Notes: generated by a model from the sequence alone, not told the origin. A DNA stretch of 64,000 nt from Nocardia carnea (GCF_029868325.1 NZ_JARWNW010000236.1:1-64000), one strand, 5' to 3'. Counted from the stretch's first letter, positions 8,759 to 18,601 are shown. Numbers and translations are program-made.

Positions 8759-9207
8759 TTCGCGTACTCCTTGGGGCGACAGCGTCGATGGATGGCCAGG
8801 TGATGCGCATCGGGACCGGCTGCCGGTGCTGGTTCTCTATGGGGCTGGCGTTCAACGGTTTCGGCCCGGGCGGGGAGGTGGTCACCGTGCGACGCGAGGT
8901 GAGGAGAGGGTCACTCACGTATATGGCGTGAATCACAATCTAGGCCGACTTGCCGACGAAGTCAATCAATCGTTTGAGTGGCTGCTGGCGAGCTGCCGGA
9001 TTCCGCATTGCCACAGGTCGGCGTATTCGCCCGGTGCTGCGGGATTGCGGGCGTTGGCTATTCGGCCGAACGGCAGTACTTCCGGCGTGTGGTGGTCGCT
9101 GTCGGGGTTCGTCCGGCGCGGAAGTCGCAGAATGGCTTACATCACTATCTTTTGTAAGTTAGAGTTCGAGTTGCTCTGTGATCCCGATCTCAATGTGTGG
9201 AGGCATC
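8759..9207. other. Divergent promoter region, no gene
   Basis: About 450 bases separate the MHS transporter (minus) from the aldolase-fold gene (plus). No open frame here has a ribosome binding site or family resemblance. The region holds the second copy of the 20-base motif (8958-8977) and an AT-rich stretch at 9131-9175 with CTTAC...GTAAG inverted arms (9135-9139 and 9153-9157), a likely promoter for the aldolase gene. Confidence 0.5.
8958..8977 (+). promoter_or_regulatory. Motif GAAGTCAATCAATCNNTTGA, copy 2 (candidate operator)
   Basis: Reads GAAGTCAATCAATCGTTTGA, 18 of 20 bases identical to 314-333. It lies 200 bases upstream of the MHS-HD-ligase operon and 230 bases upstream of the divergent aldolase-amidohydrolase genes, a position suited to control of both. 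Confidence 0.5.
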
Positions 9208-9999
9208 GTGACCATGTACGACGAACCGGCCGTCGCTGGGCGTGAGAGCGATCCTGTGGGCGGGGGGAAGCCGCGGGCCACACCACCGATCGGGGTCGAC
9301 CTCACGAACGAGCAGGCGCTCGCCTGTGCGTTCCGGACCCTGGCGCACGGCGGATTCAGCGAAAATATGGCCGGCCACATCACCTGGGCGGATCGTGACG
9401 ACGGCAGTCTTCTCATCAACCCGTGGGGGCTGTGGTGGGAGGAGGTCTCGGCCTCCGACGTATGCCGCGTAGACGCCGACGGTGTGGTGATCGAGGGTAA
9501 ATGGGATGTGACACCCGCGTACCACATCCATACCGAACTGCACCGGCGGCGACCGGACGCCCGCGTAGTCGTCCACAACCACCCGTACTACGTGACCCTG
9601 CTCGCCGCCGTGGGTGTCCTACCGATGATCGCCCACCAGACCGGAAGCCTGTACGACGACGACCTGTCCCTGGTCAGCGAATACGACGGCGAGGTCGGCG
9701 ATGCCGAACTCGGCCGGGATCTCGCCGTGCGTATCGGCGAGTGCAACAACGTGATCCTCGCCAGTCACGGCATCATCACCACCGCCGACACCATCGAACT
9801 CGCGGTCTACCGCGCGGCCTCGATCGACCGGTTCTGCCGGCTCGCCTACGACATCCTGCTGCTCGGCAGGGATCCGTTGCCGATCGAGAAGAGCATTCGC
9901 GTGGCGATGCAGAAAGCGCTCGTCGAGCGCGCCGCCGGCGTCTACTGGGCCGGTGCGGTACGCAAACTGCTCCGGACCGATCCCGACGTTCTCCACTGA
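9208..9999 (+). CDS. Class II aldolase/adducin-fold protein
   Basis: A 263-residue protein of the fuculose-phosphate aldolase / ribulose-phosphate epimerase fold. The metal site is visible as H123-x-H125 (VVHNHPYY) and H187 (ASHGII). Members cleave or epimerise hydroxy-acyl substrates, or act as decarboxylases or dehydratases in aromatic and sugar-acid pathways. GGAGG precedes the GTG at 9208 by four bases; ATG at 9214 is the alternative and GTG at 9178 would be longer. It lies 75 bases before an amidohydrolase gene, divergent from the transporter operon. A retro-aldol step on a ring-cleavage fragment is plausible but not shown. Confidence 0.85.
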   Translation: MTMYDEPAVAGRESDPVGGGKPRATPPIGVDLTNEQALACAFRTLAHGGFSENMAGHITWADRDDGSLLINPWGLWWEEVSASDVCRVDADGVVIEGKWDVTPAYHIHTELHRRRPDARVVVHNHPYYVTLLAAVGVLPMIAHQTGSLYDDDLSLVSEYDGEVGDAELGRDLAVRIGECNNVILASHGIITTADTIELAVYRAASIDRFCRLAYDILLLGRDPLPIEKSIRVAMQKALVERAAGVYWAGAVRKLLRTDPDVLH

Positions 10000-10074
10000 G
10001 CACATCTTCCCCCTCGTCCTGGCTGCGTAGGTGCGGCCGGGTTTTCCGACCCCTGAACTCCAAGGATTTCCACG

Positions 10075-11325
10075 ATGGCCGATCTCGACGAATTGATGCA
10101 CAACACCGACTTCACCCAGAACGTCAAGGGGAAGGTAACTTTCCTTCCCGAGCCGGAGAAGGCGCACCGGCCCTTCCCGTTCATTTCCGTCGACGACCAC
10201 ATCGTGGAGCCGAAGAACACATTCGAGGGCCGCCTGCCCGCGAAGTTCGCCGACCGGGCACCGCGCGTGATCAATCGGGACGGCGCCGACCTGTGGGTAT
10301 ACGACGGCAAGGAGATCCCGAACGTCGGTTTCAATGCCGTGGTCGGTCGCCCGGTCGACGAGTGGGGGTTCGACCCGCAGCGTTTCGAGGATATGCGTCG
10401 CGGATCCTGGGATATCCACCATCGGGTGCGGGATATGAACCTCTCGGGTGTGTACGCGTCCTTGAACTTCCCGTCGTTCCTCCCGGGTTTCGCGGGGCAG
10501 CGTCTACAGCTGAGCACCGATGACCAGGAACTGGCCCTGGCTGCGACGCGCGCATACAACGATTGGCATATCGAGGAGTGGGCCGGGCCTTACCCCGATC
10601 GCGTCATCCCGTGCCAGATCCCGTACTTCCTCGACCCGGAGATCGGCGCACAGGAGATCTACCGCAACGCGGAGCGCGGGTTCAAGGCCGTGACCTTCTC
10701 GGAGGGTCCGCACGCCCTGGGCCTGCCGTCCGTGCATTCGGGACACTGGGATCCGATCATGCGTGCCTGCGAGGAAACCGATACCGTGATAAATCTGCAT
10801 ATCGGTTCGTCGAGCACATCGCCGAGTACCTCGGCGGACGCACCCCCGGATGTATCCGGCACGCTGTTCTTCGGCTACGCCATGTTCGCCACGGTGGACT
10901 GGCTGTTCTCGCGGATCCCGGTGCGCTTTCCGAACATCAAGATCGTGATGTCGGAGGGCGGAATCGGCTGGGTTCCCGCACTTCTCGACCGGCTCGACCA
11001 TATGACCACGTACTCCTCGATGTACGGCACGTGGGACGGTATCGATATTTCGCCGGCGGATGTACTGAAACGGAACTTCTGGTTCTGTGCCGTGGAGGAT
11101 CCCAGCACGATGGTGCTGCGCGAACGGATCGGTGTCGACCATATCCTGCTCGAAGAGGACTACCCGCACAGCGACAGTCTGTGGCCGCGGACCATGGAGG
11201 TCGTCAACGAGTCCATGAAAGGCCTTTCGGCCGGGGAACTGCGCAAGATCACATGGGAGAACGCGTCGCTGCTCTACCGGCATCCGGTGCCGCAGAGCGT
11301 GATCGACGACCCGAACAGCTTCTGA
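10075..11325 (+). CDS. Amidohydrolase-2 family TIM-barrel protein (PF04909)
   Basis: A 416-residue metal-dependent hydrolase/decarboxylase of the ACMSD / gamma-resorcylate decarboxylase family. It starts with the D-x-H motif in SVDDHIVEP; later metal or catalytic positions are NLHIGSS, the SEGGIGW strand, and LEEDYPHSD near the C-terminus. AAGGA lies before the ATG. Co-directional with the aldolase-fold gene. In similar clusters such proteins decarboxylate hydroxybenzoates or open lactones. Related but clearly distinct family members occur at 58478 and 60570. Confidence 0.88.
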   Translation: MADLDELMHNTDFTQNVKGKVTFLPEPEKAHRPFPFISVDDHIVEPKNTFEGRLPAKFADRAPRVINRDGADLWVYDGKEIPNVGFNAVVGRPVDEWGFDPQRFEDMRRGSWDIHHRVRDMNLSGVYASLNFPSFLPGFAGQRLQLSTDDQELALAATRAYNDWHIEEWAGPYPDRVIPCQIPYFLDPEIGAQEIYRNAERGFKAVTFSEGPHALGLPSVHSGHWDPIMRACEETDTVINLHIGSSSTSPSTSADAPPDVSGTLFFGYAMFATVDWLFSRIPVRFPNIKIVMSEGGIGWVPALLDRLDHMTTYSSMYGTWDGIDISPADVLKRNFWFCAVEDPSTMVLRERIGVDHILLEEDYPHSDSLWPRTMEVVNESMKGLSAGELRKITWENASLLYRHPVPQSVIDDPNSF

Positions 11326-11368
11326 GAGGAGCGGCCGTACCGGGCCCGGTTACTGTGCGCCGGTCCGG

Positions 11369-12196
11369 TCAGCCGAAGAAGAGGCGATCGCGGGCGACCG
11401 CCGGATCGAGGGGAACACGGGCGCGCTGCGGATCGTGCGGATACGTCTGCACATCCCGCAGGTGGCGGGCCGCGATCACCCGGGCCGATGCTGCGTCACC
11501 ATCTTCGATGCACTGCAGGATCTGTCCGTGTACCGCCAGCGCCTGCGCCCGCTCGGTGAGTGGAATACTTGTGGGATCGGCTCGTTCGCTGGCCCAATCC
11601 GTGACATGACTCGACCACAGGGATTCGAGGGCGCCCGCCAGCACGATCAACGAGCGGTTGCCACACAGCTGTACGACGGATTCGTGGAACCGCCGCGACA
11701 GTGTGGTAGCGGCCACGAGATCGTCGAGCTCGCGCAGTGATTGTTCGTGCAGGGCACGCAGCACGGGCACGACTGTCTCGGCGCGGTCGTCACGTTCGGC
11801 GCACAGGGCCGCGCACATCGGTTCGACTTCATGCAGCGCCCGGCCCACATCGGTGATATCGGTATCGGACATCGCCAGCACCATCGAGAGACTGTAGGCC
11901 ACATTGCCGGGAGTAGGGCGGTGCACCACCGCTCCACCACGGTTGCCGCGACGGACGCGCAGTAGTCCCTCGGCTTCGAGGATCCGCATCGCCTCCCGCA
12001 GCGACTGGACGTTGACCGGGTACTGGTCGCGCATTTCGGCTTCCTTCGGCAGGACATCGCCCTCGTCGAGGTCGCCCCGAAGGATCCGTTCCCGGATCTG
12101 GTCCGCCACCATCTCGGCCAACCGCCGCCAGCGCAGATTGCCCGGGTCGGGAACCGGAGACTTGCGGTCGTGTCCCGGTGAGGGCACCGCGGTCAC
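11369..12196 (-). CDS. GntR-family transcriptional regulator, FCD (FadR-like) subgroup
   Basis: A 275-residue regulator: an N-terminal winged helix (about residues 23-92, LAEMVADQIRERI ... SLREAMRILEAEGLL) and a C-terminal all-helical FCD ligand domain with metal-type histidines (RFHESV, VHGQI, ARHLRDV). FCD regulators usually respond to organic acids and repress adjacent catabolic genes. Convergent with the amidohydrolase gene, it is the natural candidate controller of the 431-11325 island. Its own promoter region has an AACTT/AAGTT inverted repeat. Confidence 0.9.
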   Translation of the reverse strand: MTAVPSPGHDRKSPVPDPGNLRWRRLAEMVADQIRERILRGDLDEGDVLPKEAEMRDQYPVNVQSLREAMRILEAEGLLRVRRGNRGGAVVHRPTPGNVAYSLSMVLAMSDTDITDVGRALHEVEPMCAALCAERDDRAETVVPVLRALHEQSLRELDDLVAATTLSRRFHESVVQLCGNRSLIVLAGALESLWSSHVTDWASERADPTSIPLTERAQALAVHGQILQCIEDGDAASARVIAARHLRDVQTYPHDPQRARVPLDPAVARDRLFFG

Positions 12197-12214
12197 ATCC
12201 TTCCGATCGGAATA

Positions 12215-12250
12215 GTCGATTGACGTTAAATTACCAAACTTAGTGAAGTT
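12215..12250. promoter_or_regulatory. Candidate operator/promoter of the GntR gene
   Basis: The region upstream of the GntR start is AT-rich. It contains the perfect inverted repeat AACTT-AGTG-AAGTT (12237-12250) and, on the minus strand, GTCAATCGAC (12215-12224), which shares GTCAATC with the 20-base motif at 314 and 8958. Autoregulation is an inference. Confidence 0.35.
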
Positions 12251-12352
12251 CGAATCCGGTGCGGGTCTGCACGTGTATCGGCTGCGTCAGCTGTTTGCCC
12301 CGCGGCCGGGAGACAGGACCTGGCTGTGTCGCTGGACGGGAATGCGGTCCGC

Positions 12353-13885
12353 TCAGCCGCCCCGCTCGTAGAGCGCGCGAACGGCGTCGACCGTATCGGC
12401 CTCGGCGGGGGATTTGTCGTCGCGGTAGCGCACCACGCGGGCGAATCGCAGCGCCATGCCGCCGGGGTAGCGGGTCGAGGTTTGGACTCCGTCGAAGGCG
12501 ATTTCGACGACCTGTTCGGGTCGCAGCCGCACCACATACCCGTCGGTCGGGCCGTCGGCGAGTTCGGTGAAGCGTTCGGTCTGCCATGCCAGCATGGCGT
12601 CGGTCATCCCTTTGAAGGTCTTGCCCAGCATCACGAAACCACCGGCCGGATCACGGGCGCCCAGGTGAATATTCGACAGGGTGCCGGTGCGGCGGCCGGA
12701 ACCCCATTCGACCGCGAGAACCACCAGGTCCAAGGTGTGTACGGGTTTGACCTTGAGCCAGCCTGAGCCGCGGCGGCCGGCCTCGTAGGGTGCCGATGGC
12801 GACTTCGCCATCACACCTTCGTGCCCGGCGGCGAGCGTGCGTTCCAGGAAATCCTGTGCCGCAGCGGGATCGGCGGTCACCAGGCGGTCCACGCGTTGGG
12901 CGGCGGGGACGAGCGCGTCGAGTGCGGTGAGGCGGTCCCGGGTGGGCAGATCCAGGAGATCACTGCCGTCGAGGTGGAGCAGATCGAAGAAGAATACGGA
13001 CAGGGGTTCGAGTTCGCCCGGATGTTTGCGGCCGAACCGGGCCGCGGTGACCTGGAACCGCTGCGGCCGCCCATCGGGTCGTAATGCGATGGCCTCGGCG
13101 TCGGCGATCAGATCGGTGGCGGGCAGGGCAAGGGCGGCCGCGACGACTTCGGGGAGGCGAGAGGTGACATCGTCGAGACTGCGGGTATACACCGAGACCG
13201 CCGATCCGGCGCGGTGGATCTGCACACGCGCGCCGTCCAGTTTCGCTTCGAATATCGCGGTCCCGCCGAGTCGCTGAAGTGCGTCATCGACCCCGGACGC
13301 GGTCTGGGCGAGCATCGGCCCCACCGGTCGCCCGGCGCTCAGCCGGAACTCCGCCAGCGCCGGCCGGCCCCCGGTGAGCGCCGCGGCTGCCACGGTGGGC
13401 AGGGCGCCGGCCAGCATCGCCGCGCGCCGGACCTCGGCCGCGGGAATCCCGGCGGCTTCGGCGACCGCATCGGACATCACGCCCGCCAGCGCGCCCTGGC
13501 GCAGCTCACCACTGAGCAACCGGCGCAGGAATACCTGCTCGGTGCCGGTCGCCGACTCGAACAGATCGCGCACCAGATCGGCGCGTGCGGTCCGGGACCC
13601 CTTCCCGGCGACCGCGCCGATCCGCGAGAAGCGTGCGTCGACATCGGCGACGGTGAGGGTCGCAGTGGCGGCGGGCGGCGGCAGCGTTCGCAATGCCGCC
13701 CAGCCCACACCGATCTGGCGTTGCGGTAGCTCACCCGAGAGCCAGGACGCGGTCACCGCTACCAGTCGCGCGTCACCGTCTGCCGCGATGCCGTTGAGCA
13801 ATGTCGCGAGACGCCGGGTCTTGGCCAGCCGCGCCGACGCGGAGGCGATCTCGGCGGACGCGGCGGCGACCTCGGCTAACAGCAC
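12353..13885 (-). CDS. ligB: ATP-dependent DNA ligase LigB
   Basis: A 510-residue ATP-dependent ligase matching mycobacterial LigB along its length: an N-terminal helical domain containing [20 protein letters not shown], the adenylation domain with nucleophile K215 in [12 protein letters not shown], then [26 protein letters not shown], and a C-terminal OB-fold with [11 protein letters not shown] and RYPGGMALR. It seals nicks in duplex DNA. The frame is open for 87 more codons upstream, but the GTG at 13885 ([10 protein letters not shown]) aligns with the known LigB start. The lipase gene upstream is on the same strand, 230 bases away. Confidence 0.93.
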   Translation of the reverse strand: MLLAEVAAASAEIASASARLAKTRRLATLLNGIAADGDARLVAVTASWLSGELPQRQIGVGWAALRTLPPPAATATLTVADVDARFSRIGAVAGKGSRTARADLVRDLFESATGTEQVFLRRLLSGELRQGALAGVMSDAVAEAAGIPAAEVRRAAMLAGALPTVAAAALTGGRPALAEFRLSAGRPVGPMLAQTASGVDDALQRLGGTAIFEAKLDGARVQIHRAGSAVSVYTRSLDDVTSRLPEVVAAALALPATDLIADAEAIALRPDGRPQRFQVTAARFGRKHPGELEPLSVFFFDLLHLDGSDLLDLPTRDRLTALDALVPAAQRVDRLVTADPAAAQDFLERTLAAGHEGVMAKSPSAPYEAGRRGSGWLKVKPVHTLDLVVLAVEWGSGRRTGTLSNIHLGARDPAGGFVMLGKTFKGMTDAMLAWQTERFTELADGPTDGYVVRLRPEQVVEIAFDGVQTSTRYPGGMALRFARVVRYRDDKSPAEADTVDAVRALYERGG

Positions 13886-14117
13886 GTCAACAGCCTGGCA
13901 CGGACACCGGCTACGGGCAATCGGCGGAGCAGTAAGGGGTCGATCGTGTCGGGAGGTGAACAACCTCCGGGCACCCGGTCCGGGTCGGCTCGTCTGGGGA
14001 GCGGCGTATGTGTGGTGGCCCGCCGTCCGCCACATTGTGCCGGCCGCCTGTGACCGGACGAGGCCGCCTGCATGATCCTGCGGTACGGAACGTCCGCGCA
14101 GAATTGTTCCGGGGAGC

Positions 14118-15533
14118 TCAGCATTCGCTGCGCGCCGGTATGCCACGCAGGCGCTCGTCCAGCCAGATCATGGCCTCGGGATAACCGAGACCCGCCGCGA
14201 TCAGGTGTTCGCCGGGCACACTGCGATAAACCGCGGTGACCCCCAGCGCACACTGCTCACGGTAGAGATTGCGCGCGCCCTCGGCCGGGATCCAGAACTC
14301 TTGTTCACCGTTGTAGATGTAGAGCGGTGTCGCCGACGCGAGTCCCGCCATCCGGGTCACCTCGTAGATATCGCGTGCCACGGCCGAGTGCAGCGGGTCG
14401 GCGATATTCGCCGCGATATCGATCGGCAGGTGCAGCACACCGGGTAGCGCGATAACGCTGATGCACTGGTCCTTGATCGGTGAGGTGCTCACCCATTGGG
14501 CGAGGTGGTTCATCCGGGCCAGGAGTTCGGGCCGCTCACGCGCGATACCGAACACGGCCGCCATGAACACGCCCGACGCGAGATTGCCGTTCATGCTGCG
14601 GGACAGGATCTCGTAGTCGGCGGGCACCCCGCCGAGCGCCGCACCGGCCAGGGACGGTGCGAGTTCGGGTGCGTAACTCTCGATCAGTTTCACCGCACCG
14701 TGCGTGGCGATCGCACCGCCGGAGTAGCCGGTCATTGCGAACCTGCTCGCGCCGAACTCGGCCGGCCGCCAGCCTCGCACCGCCCGGATCGCATCCAGCA
14801 CCGCGTGACCCGCGACGTAGGGTTCGGCATAGGCCATCGACGGTCCCTCGTGATCCGGGATGAGTACCGCGTAGCCACGTAACGCCGCCAGCTGTGTGGT
14901 GGGCGGGAGGAAATCGGTGACCGCGCTGTGGACCGAGAGGCCGTGTGAGAGTGTGTAACCCGGTGTGCATCGACGACCGAGAGCGTCGATGGGGAGATTG
15001 TTGACCAGCACCGGCCGAGCCCCGGGTAGCGGGGATGCGGTCGCCGGAATCACCAGCGTTGCCGTGGCGAAGGACGGGCGGCCGTGCGCATCGGTGGTCC
15101 GGTATTTGACCAGCTCCGCCTGGCGGATCGGCACCGCGACCAGCGGTGCGGCCGTGGTGGTGATATCACGGACCTCGATCACCGCACCCGGAGCGAAGTC
15201 GGCGAGGCCCGGCGGCCACCGATCGAATATCGGGTCGCCCGACGGCGCGGGCAGCACCGCCTGATGCAGCGCAGCCAGTTCCGGTGCCGGATGGTTGTTT
15301 TCCACCTTCGGCACCGGATAGGGACCGGAGGCGATCGGTGGCGGCGGAAGCACCCGGTCGATCCACTGCTGAACACCGGGGAGGAACCCGCCGTTCGCCT
15401 CCGCGAGCGGCGGAAACACCGGTAGTGCAGGCAGGGGAGGGCCGGGTGGTGCCGGCGGCTGGGCCGCGGCCTGCCCCATGAGCAACGGTACGATGACGAG
15501 CAACGCGAGTGCGCCGGCACGTAAACATCTCAT
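14118..15533 (-). CDS. Secreted lipase, LIP family (PF03583)
   Basis: A 471-residue exported alpha/beta hydrolase. An N-terminal signal peptide ([18 protein letters not shown] ... AAA) precedes a proline-rich segment and the secretory-lipase domain with nucleophile S271 in [13 protein letters not shown], and a late [12 protein letters not shown] containing the likely catalytic histidine. The LIP family is expanded in Nocardia, Mycobacterium and Rhodococcus and releases fatty acids from triacylglycerol or wax esters. ATG at 15533 is chosen because it begins the signal peptide directly. Two late cysteines (KDQC, REQC) and a C-terminal Cys may form disulphides. Confidence 0.88.
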   Translation of the reverse strand: MRCLRAGALALLVIVPLLMGQAAAQPPAPPGPPLPALPVFPPLAEANGGFLPGVQQWIDRVLPPPPIASGPYPVPKVENNHPAPELAALHQAVLPAPSGDPIFDRWPPGLADFAPGAVIEVRDITTTAAPLVAVPIRQAELVKYRTTDAHGRPSFATATLVIPATASPLPGARPVLVNNLPIDALGRRCTPGYTLSHGLSVHSAVTDFLPPTTQLAALRGYAVLIPDHEGPSMAYAEPYVAGHAVLDAIRAVRGWRPAEFGASRFAMTGYSGGAIATHGAVKLIESYAPELAPSLAGAALGGVPADYEILSRSMNGNLASGVFMAAVFGIARERPELLARMNHLAQWVSTSPIKDQCISVIALPGVLHLPIDIAANIADPLHSAVARDIYEVTRMAGLASATPLYIYNGEQEFWIPAEGARNLYREQCALGVTAVYRSVPGEHLIAAGLGYPEAMIWLDERLRGIPARSEC

Positions 15534-15771
15534 GGCACACGCCCCTGGATGCGACGTCGAAATAAGCGGCACCCGAGGCGATGTGGAGTTCCGTCGCCCG
15601 AAACGTCCCCTGTCGTACCGGGACCTGCGCCCAGGTTACGTGACCGGGAGCCGGAGGCAGTGCTACGTCACAAGATTGAGACGGGCCGCGACCGATTCGA
15701 GACAACCCGGTGGCGATACGGAGCCGACCTCACCACCCCGCAGTCCACCGATCCGGTGGTGCGCCCGCCGG

Positions 15772-16764
15772 TCAGTTCCCGGACTTCGCGCCGGACAGGA
15801 TTTCGGTGAGCGGCAACCGCGGCGTGCGTTCCGGCGGCCGGTCGCGGTGCGGTGGCGCACCCACTCTGACCAGTATCTGGGGCAGCTGGTCGCTGTCGAG
15901 CAACCGCCGGACCGCGCGTCTGCTGTCCGGGACTTCGGTCAGATGGGTGAGCGGACAGGTCGCGTATCCCGCAAGGGTGGACTCCAGGAGTACGGCCGAG
16001 ACCGTTTCACCGGATCGAACGTGTTCTGTGGGCGAATCTCCGGGCGTGGAAACCACGAGCACCGCAGCATGATCGGACGAGTTGTCATCGGTGTGCCCGG
16101 TATCCGACGATCTGGTCGGGAAGCTGCGGCCGATATCGACCTGCTCATGTTCTCGCGGCGAAACCAGTGAGGATTTCGGTACACCGGTGGCGCCGATCAC
16201 GTGCCCGGTCCACCAGTGCAGCTCCGCGTGATAGTTCGAATCGTAACGGCGGCGCGCGCCCGTCAACCGCGTGGCGTGCGCGAGCGCGGGGTGGCTTTCT
16301 TCGGGCAGGATCTCCACGGCGGTGTCTGCGGAATCGATTGCCGATCGAAGTATCGGCTCGAACTCCGGCCAGCCGGGCGGCGGCCCGAACGGCAGGCGAT
16401 CCGTGTAACGCCGGTCGATCGCGTCGGCGCGGGCACGGTCGGCATCGGTCACGATGGGCGAACGATCGAAGGTGATGTCCGCGAGGTGTGCCTTGTTGTT
16501 GGGGTCGGGAAAACGCGCCACGGACAGACGCCAACCGGCAGCCGCCATGGCCGCCCGGAGATGGTCCAGGGTGGCACCGCAGCTGATCAGCATCTGGCGC
16601 CCGCCGGGATCGGTCGTGGTCAGCATTCGCTCGGGTACCGCGAACAGCCGCAATACCTCGCCGTCGGACTGCCACCGCCACGGCTGGGTGTTGTGCAGTG
16701 AAGGAGCCCGTGCCGCGAGGCGGACTGCGTCCGCGATTGTCGACCCGCTGGGACCAGCGCTCAT
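15772..16764 (-). CDS. Acg-like nitroreductase-fold protein
   Basis: A 330-residue protein of the Acg family (Mycobacterium tuberculosis Rv2032/Rv3131 relatives). It has two half-nitroreductase repeats, beginning with the hallmark ARAPSLHNTQPWRW and later HWWTGHVIGATGVP and ATCPLTHLTEVPDSR. Known Acg has an FMN pocket closed by a lid, and its catalytic function is unknown. In mycobacteria these genes belong to the DosR dormancy regulon beside universal stress proteins, and here two USP genes follow. ATG at 16764 is preferred over an upstream in-frame start at 16806. Confidence 0.88.
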   Translation of the reverse strand: MSAGPSGSTIADAVRLAARAPSLHNTQPWRWQSDGEVLRLFAVPERMLTTTDPGGRQMLISCGATLDHLRAAMAAAGWRLSVARFPDPNNKAHLADITFDRSPIVTDADRARADAIDRRYTDRLPFGPPPGWPEFEPILRSAIDSADTAVEILPEESHPALAHATRLTGARRRYDSNYHAELHWWTGHVIGATGVPKSSLVSPREHEQVDIGRSFPTRSSDTGHTDDNSSDHAAVLVVSTPGDSPTEHVRSGETVSAVLLESTLAGYATCPLTHLTEVPDSRRAVRRLLDSDQLPQILVRVGAPPHRDRPPERTPRLPLTEILSGAKSGN

Positions 16765-17117
16765 ATCCCGACCATACCTATCCGCAGGCACCGGGTGCGC
16801 CACCACACGCGGCCCGTTCTCGATGGTGGAGCGAGGCGGATCGGGGCTCGGGCAGCTCCTACGATCCCGGCCTCACCAGGAATTTCCGGGTGGGAGAAGT
16901 GCCGAGTTCACGTGTGTCGGCCGAACGTCACGAGTGCCTCGCCTCCTATCCTGAAGCTCATCACGATCGAGTGTCGTTTCGTGCCGGCCGGATGACCGGC
17001 TCGGCAGCGGGACGCTCATGTGTACGACCGGTATGGCCTCTCGTTGATCTCGCCACCGGCGCCGGTTCCCGCTACGGCGGCCTCCGATCGAGGACCGCTG
17101 CACGAAAGGGGCAAGGA
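16765..17117. other. Divergent intergenic region between nitroreductase and USP genes
   Basis: About 350 bases with no supported gene. It must hold the promoters of both divergent genes. I searched by eye for a DosR-type box (GGGAC-N-GTCCC core) and found only unconvincing half-sites near 17010. Confidence 0.4.
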
Positions 17118-18032
17118 ATGGTTCTCCCGGGAAAACACGTCGTGGCCGGTATCGATGGTTCGGAGGCATCGCTGGGTGCCGCCAGATGGGCAGCTGCGTT
17201 CGCGGGCAGACTCGGGCTACCGCTGCACCTGGTGCATTCGTCCCCGGCCACAGGCCCGATACCCGATGTGGCATTCAGTGCCGAGGAACTGGAAGAACTG
17301 CAGCAGGCCTATCGGTCCGATCTGTTGAATTCGGCCGAAACCGCACTTCGCGAATGGGCGCCCGAGGTCGAGCTGAAATCGATCGCCGACAACAAAGCAC
17401 CCGCAGCCGGGTTGCTCGAAGCGGCAGGTCAGGCCGCGATGATCGTGCTGGGAGCGACAGGCGCCGGTTCGGTCGAACGCTGGCTGCTGGGGTCGACCGT
17501 GCTACGGGTGGCCAACAAGGCAGTGTGCCCGGTCGCGGTCTGGCGAGGTGAACTCGCCGAGACCGCCCTCGACGACCGCCCGATCGCCGTGGGATCCGAC
17601 GGAAGTCCGATATCGGAGGCCGCGACCCGGTTGGCTTTCGAATGGGCCGAGCTACTGTCCGTGCGGGTGACGGCGGTGCGGACGTGGACCGGCAGCTCGG
17701 CGGTCGCGTCCGCCGACCCGGGCACCGTACAGAAACGGGGCCGGACCGCGCTGGTCATCGATTGGGAGGCGATCGCGCGCTCGGAAGAAGGCGAACTTGC
17801 AAGAATCATCGCCCCGTACCGGGAGCAGTTCCCCGACATTGCCGTGGAACTGCGGTCGCGGCGTGGGTCGGCGGCGCGAGAACTGCTGTACGCGCTCGAT
17901 CATGCCCAGATGGCGATCGTGGGCAGCAAAGGCTGGGGACGCGTCCGCGGCGCCCTGCTCGGATCGACCGGCCAGAACCTACTGCACCGTGCCGACCGCC
18001 CGATTGTCATCTACCGCACCGCGGACTCCTGA
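17118..18032 (+). CDS. Universal stress protein, tandem USP domains
   Basis: A 304-residue two-domain USP. Each domain begins with a beta strand ending in D (VAGIDGSEAS near residue 10, IAVGSDGSPIS near 157) and ends with an ATP-binding G-2X-G-9X-G(S/T) motif (GATGAGSVERWLLGST; GSKGWGRVRGALLGST). Such proteins bind ATP and accumulate under hypoxia or stasis. AAGGA precedes the ATG. Convergent with a DUF4383 gene and divergent from the Acg-like gene, in what looks like a dormancy cluster. Confidence 0.92.
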   Translation: MVLPGKHVVAGIDGSEASLGAARWAAAFAGRLGLPLHLVHSSPATGPIPDVAFSAEELEELQQAYRSDLLNSAETALREWAPEVELKSIADNKAPAAGLLEAAGQAAMIVLGATGAGSVERWLLGSTVLRVANKAVCPVAVWRGELAETALDDRPIAVGSDGSPISEAATRLAFEWAELLSVRVTAVRTWTGSSAVASADPGTVQKRGRTALVIDWEAIARSEEGELARIIAPYREQFPDIAVELRSRRGSAARELLYALDHAQMAIVGSKGWGRVRGALLGSTGQNLLHRADRPIVIYRTADS

Positions 18033-18070
18033 GGCCCGATGCCCGACCTCATCACAGCTCTACCGCAGAG

Positions 18071-18556
18071 TTACTCGATGATTCCGGGTTGTCGTCCGGA
18101 CAGGTGCCTGCCGGGGGTGTTCATCGCTCGCGGGAGGATCGCCCCGAGCGCGACCATGCCGAGGCCGAGTCCGAAGTGCAGCCAGTTGTCGGCAGTGTCG
18201 AGCGGGACGAAATTGGCGTCGCTGGTCTGGTCGATCAGCAGGCCGTACACCCAGAGCAGCAGATAGATCACCCCGCCCACCAGCAGGTAGGCGCGCGCCA
18301 GCACCGCACTCGTTCCCGCGGCGAGGCCGGCCACACCGAAGACCAGGTGCACGATGTTGTGCAGTATCGAAACGTTGAACAGCCCGAGTAGTTGCGCTTC
18401 GGAATGGTGTCCGGCCCATTCCATGGTGTCGTAATTCGTGGTGATGCCCGGAATGAAGCCGAGCACGCCTGCCAGAAGAAATACCGCGCCGACCGCCATG
18501 GCGGCGAGCTGAACCGGTGAACGGGCAGTGCGGGTAGAACTGGTGGGATTCGACAT
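18071..18556 (-). CDS. DUF4383 membrane protein
   Basis: A 161-residue protein with four predicted transmembrane helices (about 15-37, 56-77, 83-105, 122-140), matching the actinobacterial DUF4383 family. Conserved-looking features are the short polar HNIVHLVFG and the loop TADNWLHFGLG with histidines in or near the membrane. Function is unknown. The neighbourhood of USP and Acg-like genes suggests a stress or redox setting. The gene is preceded by a strong palindrome (18581-18601). Confidence 0.85.
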   Translation of the reverse strand: MSNPTSSTRTARSPVQLAAMAVGAVFLLAGVLGFIPGITTNYDTMEWAGHHSEAQLLGLFNVSILHNIVHLVFGVAGLAAGTSAVLARAYLLVGGVIYLLLWVYGLLIDQTSDANFVPLDTADNWLHFGLGLGMVALGAILPRAMNTPGRHLSGRQPGIIE

Positions 18557-18577
18557 GATCTCGTCCTCCCTCCCGCT

Positions 18578-18601
18578 GTCTTCGCAAGACCGTCTCGCGA
18601 A
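18578..18601. promoter_or_regulatory. Palindromic operator candidate upstream of DUF4383 gene
   Basis: TTCGCAAGAC-C-GTCTCGCGAA (18581-18601) has 9 of 10 matching arm positions, and it overlaps a second perfect palindrome, GTCTT-CGC-AAGAC (18578-18590). It lies 22-45 bases upstream of the DUF4383 start. The outer TTCG...CGAA recalls the DosR box ends, but the GGGAC core is absent. Confidence 0.45.

Noticed and set aside
11339-11350. ACCGGGCCCGGT palindrome between the amidohydrolase and GntR genes
   Set aside because: As a hairpin it has no room for a loop, and short GC palindromes are frequent here; not called as a terminator.
17005-17025. GGGACGCTCATG as a DosR box upstream of the first USP gene
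   Set aside because: Only one half-site resembles the consensus; the second half GTCCC is absent.
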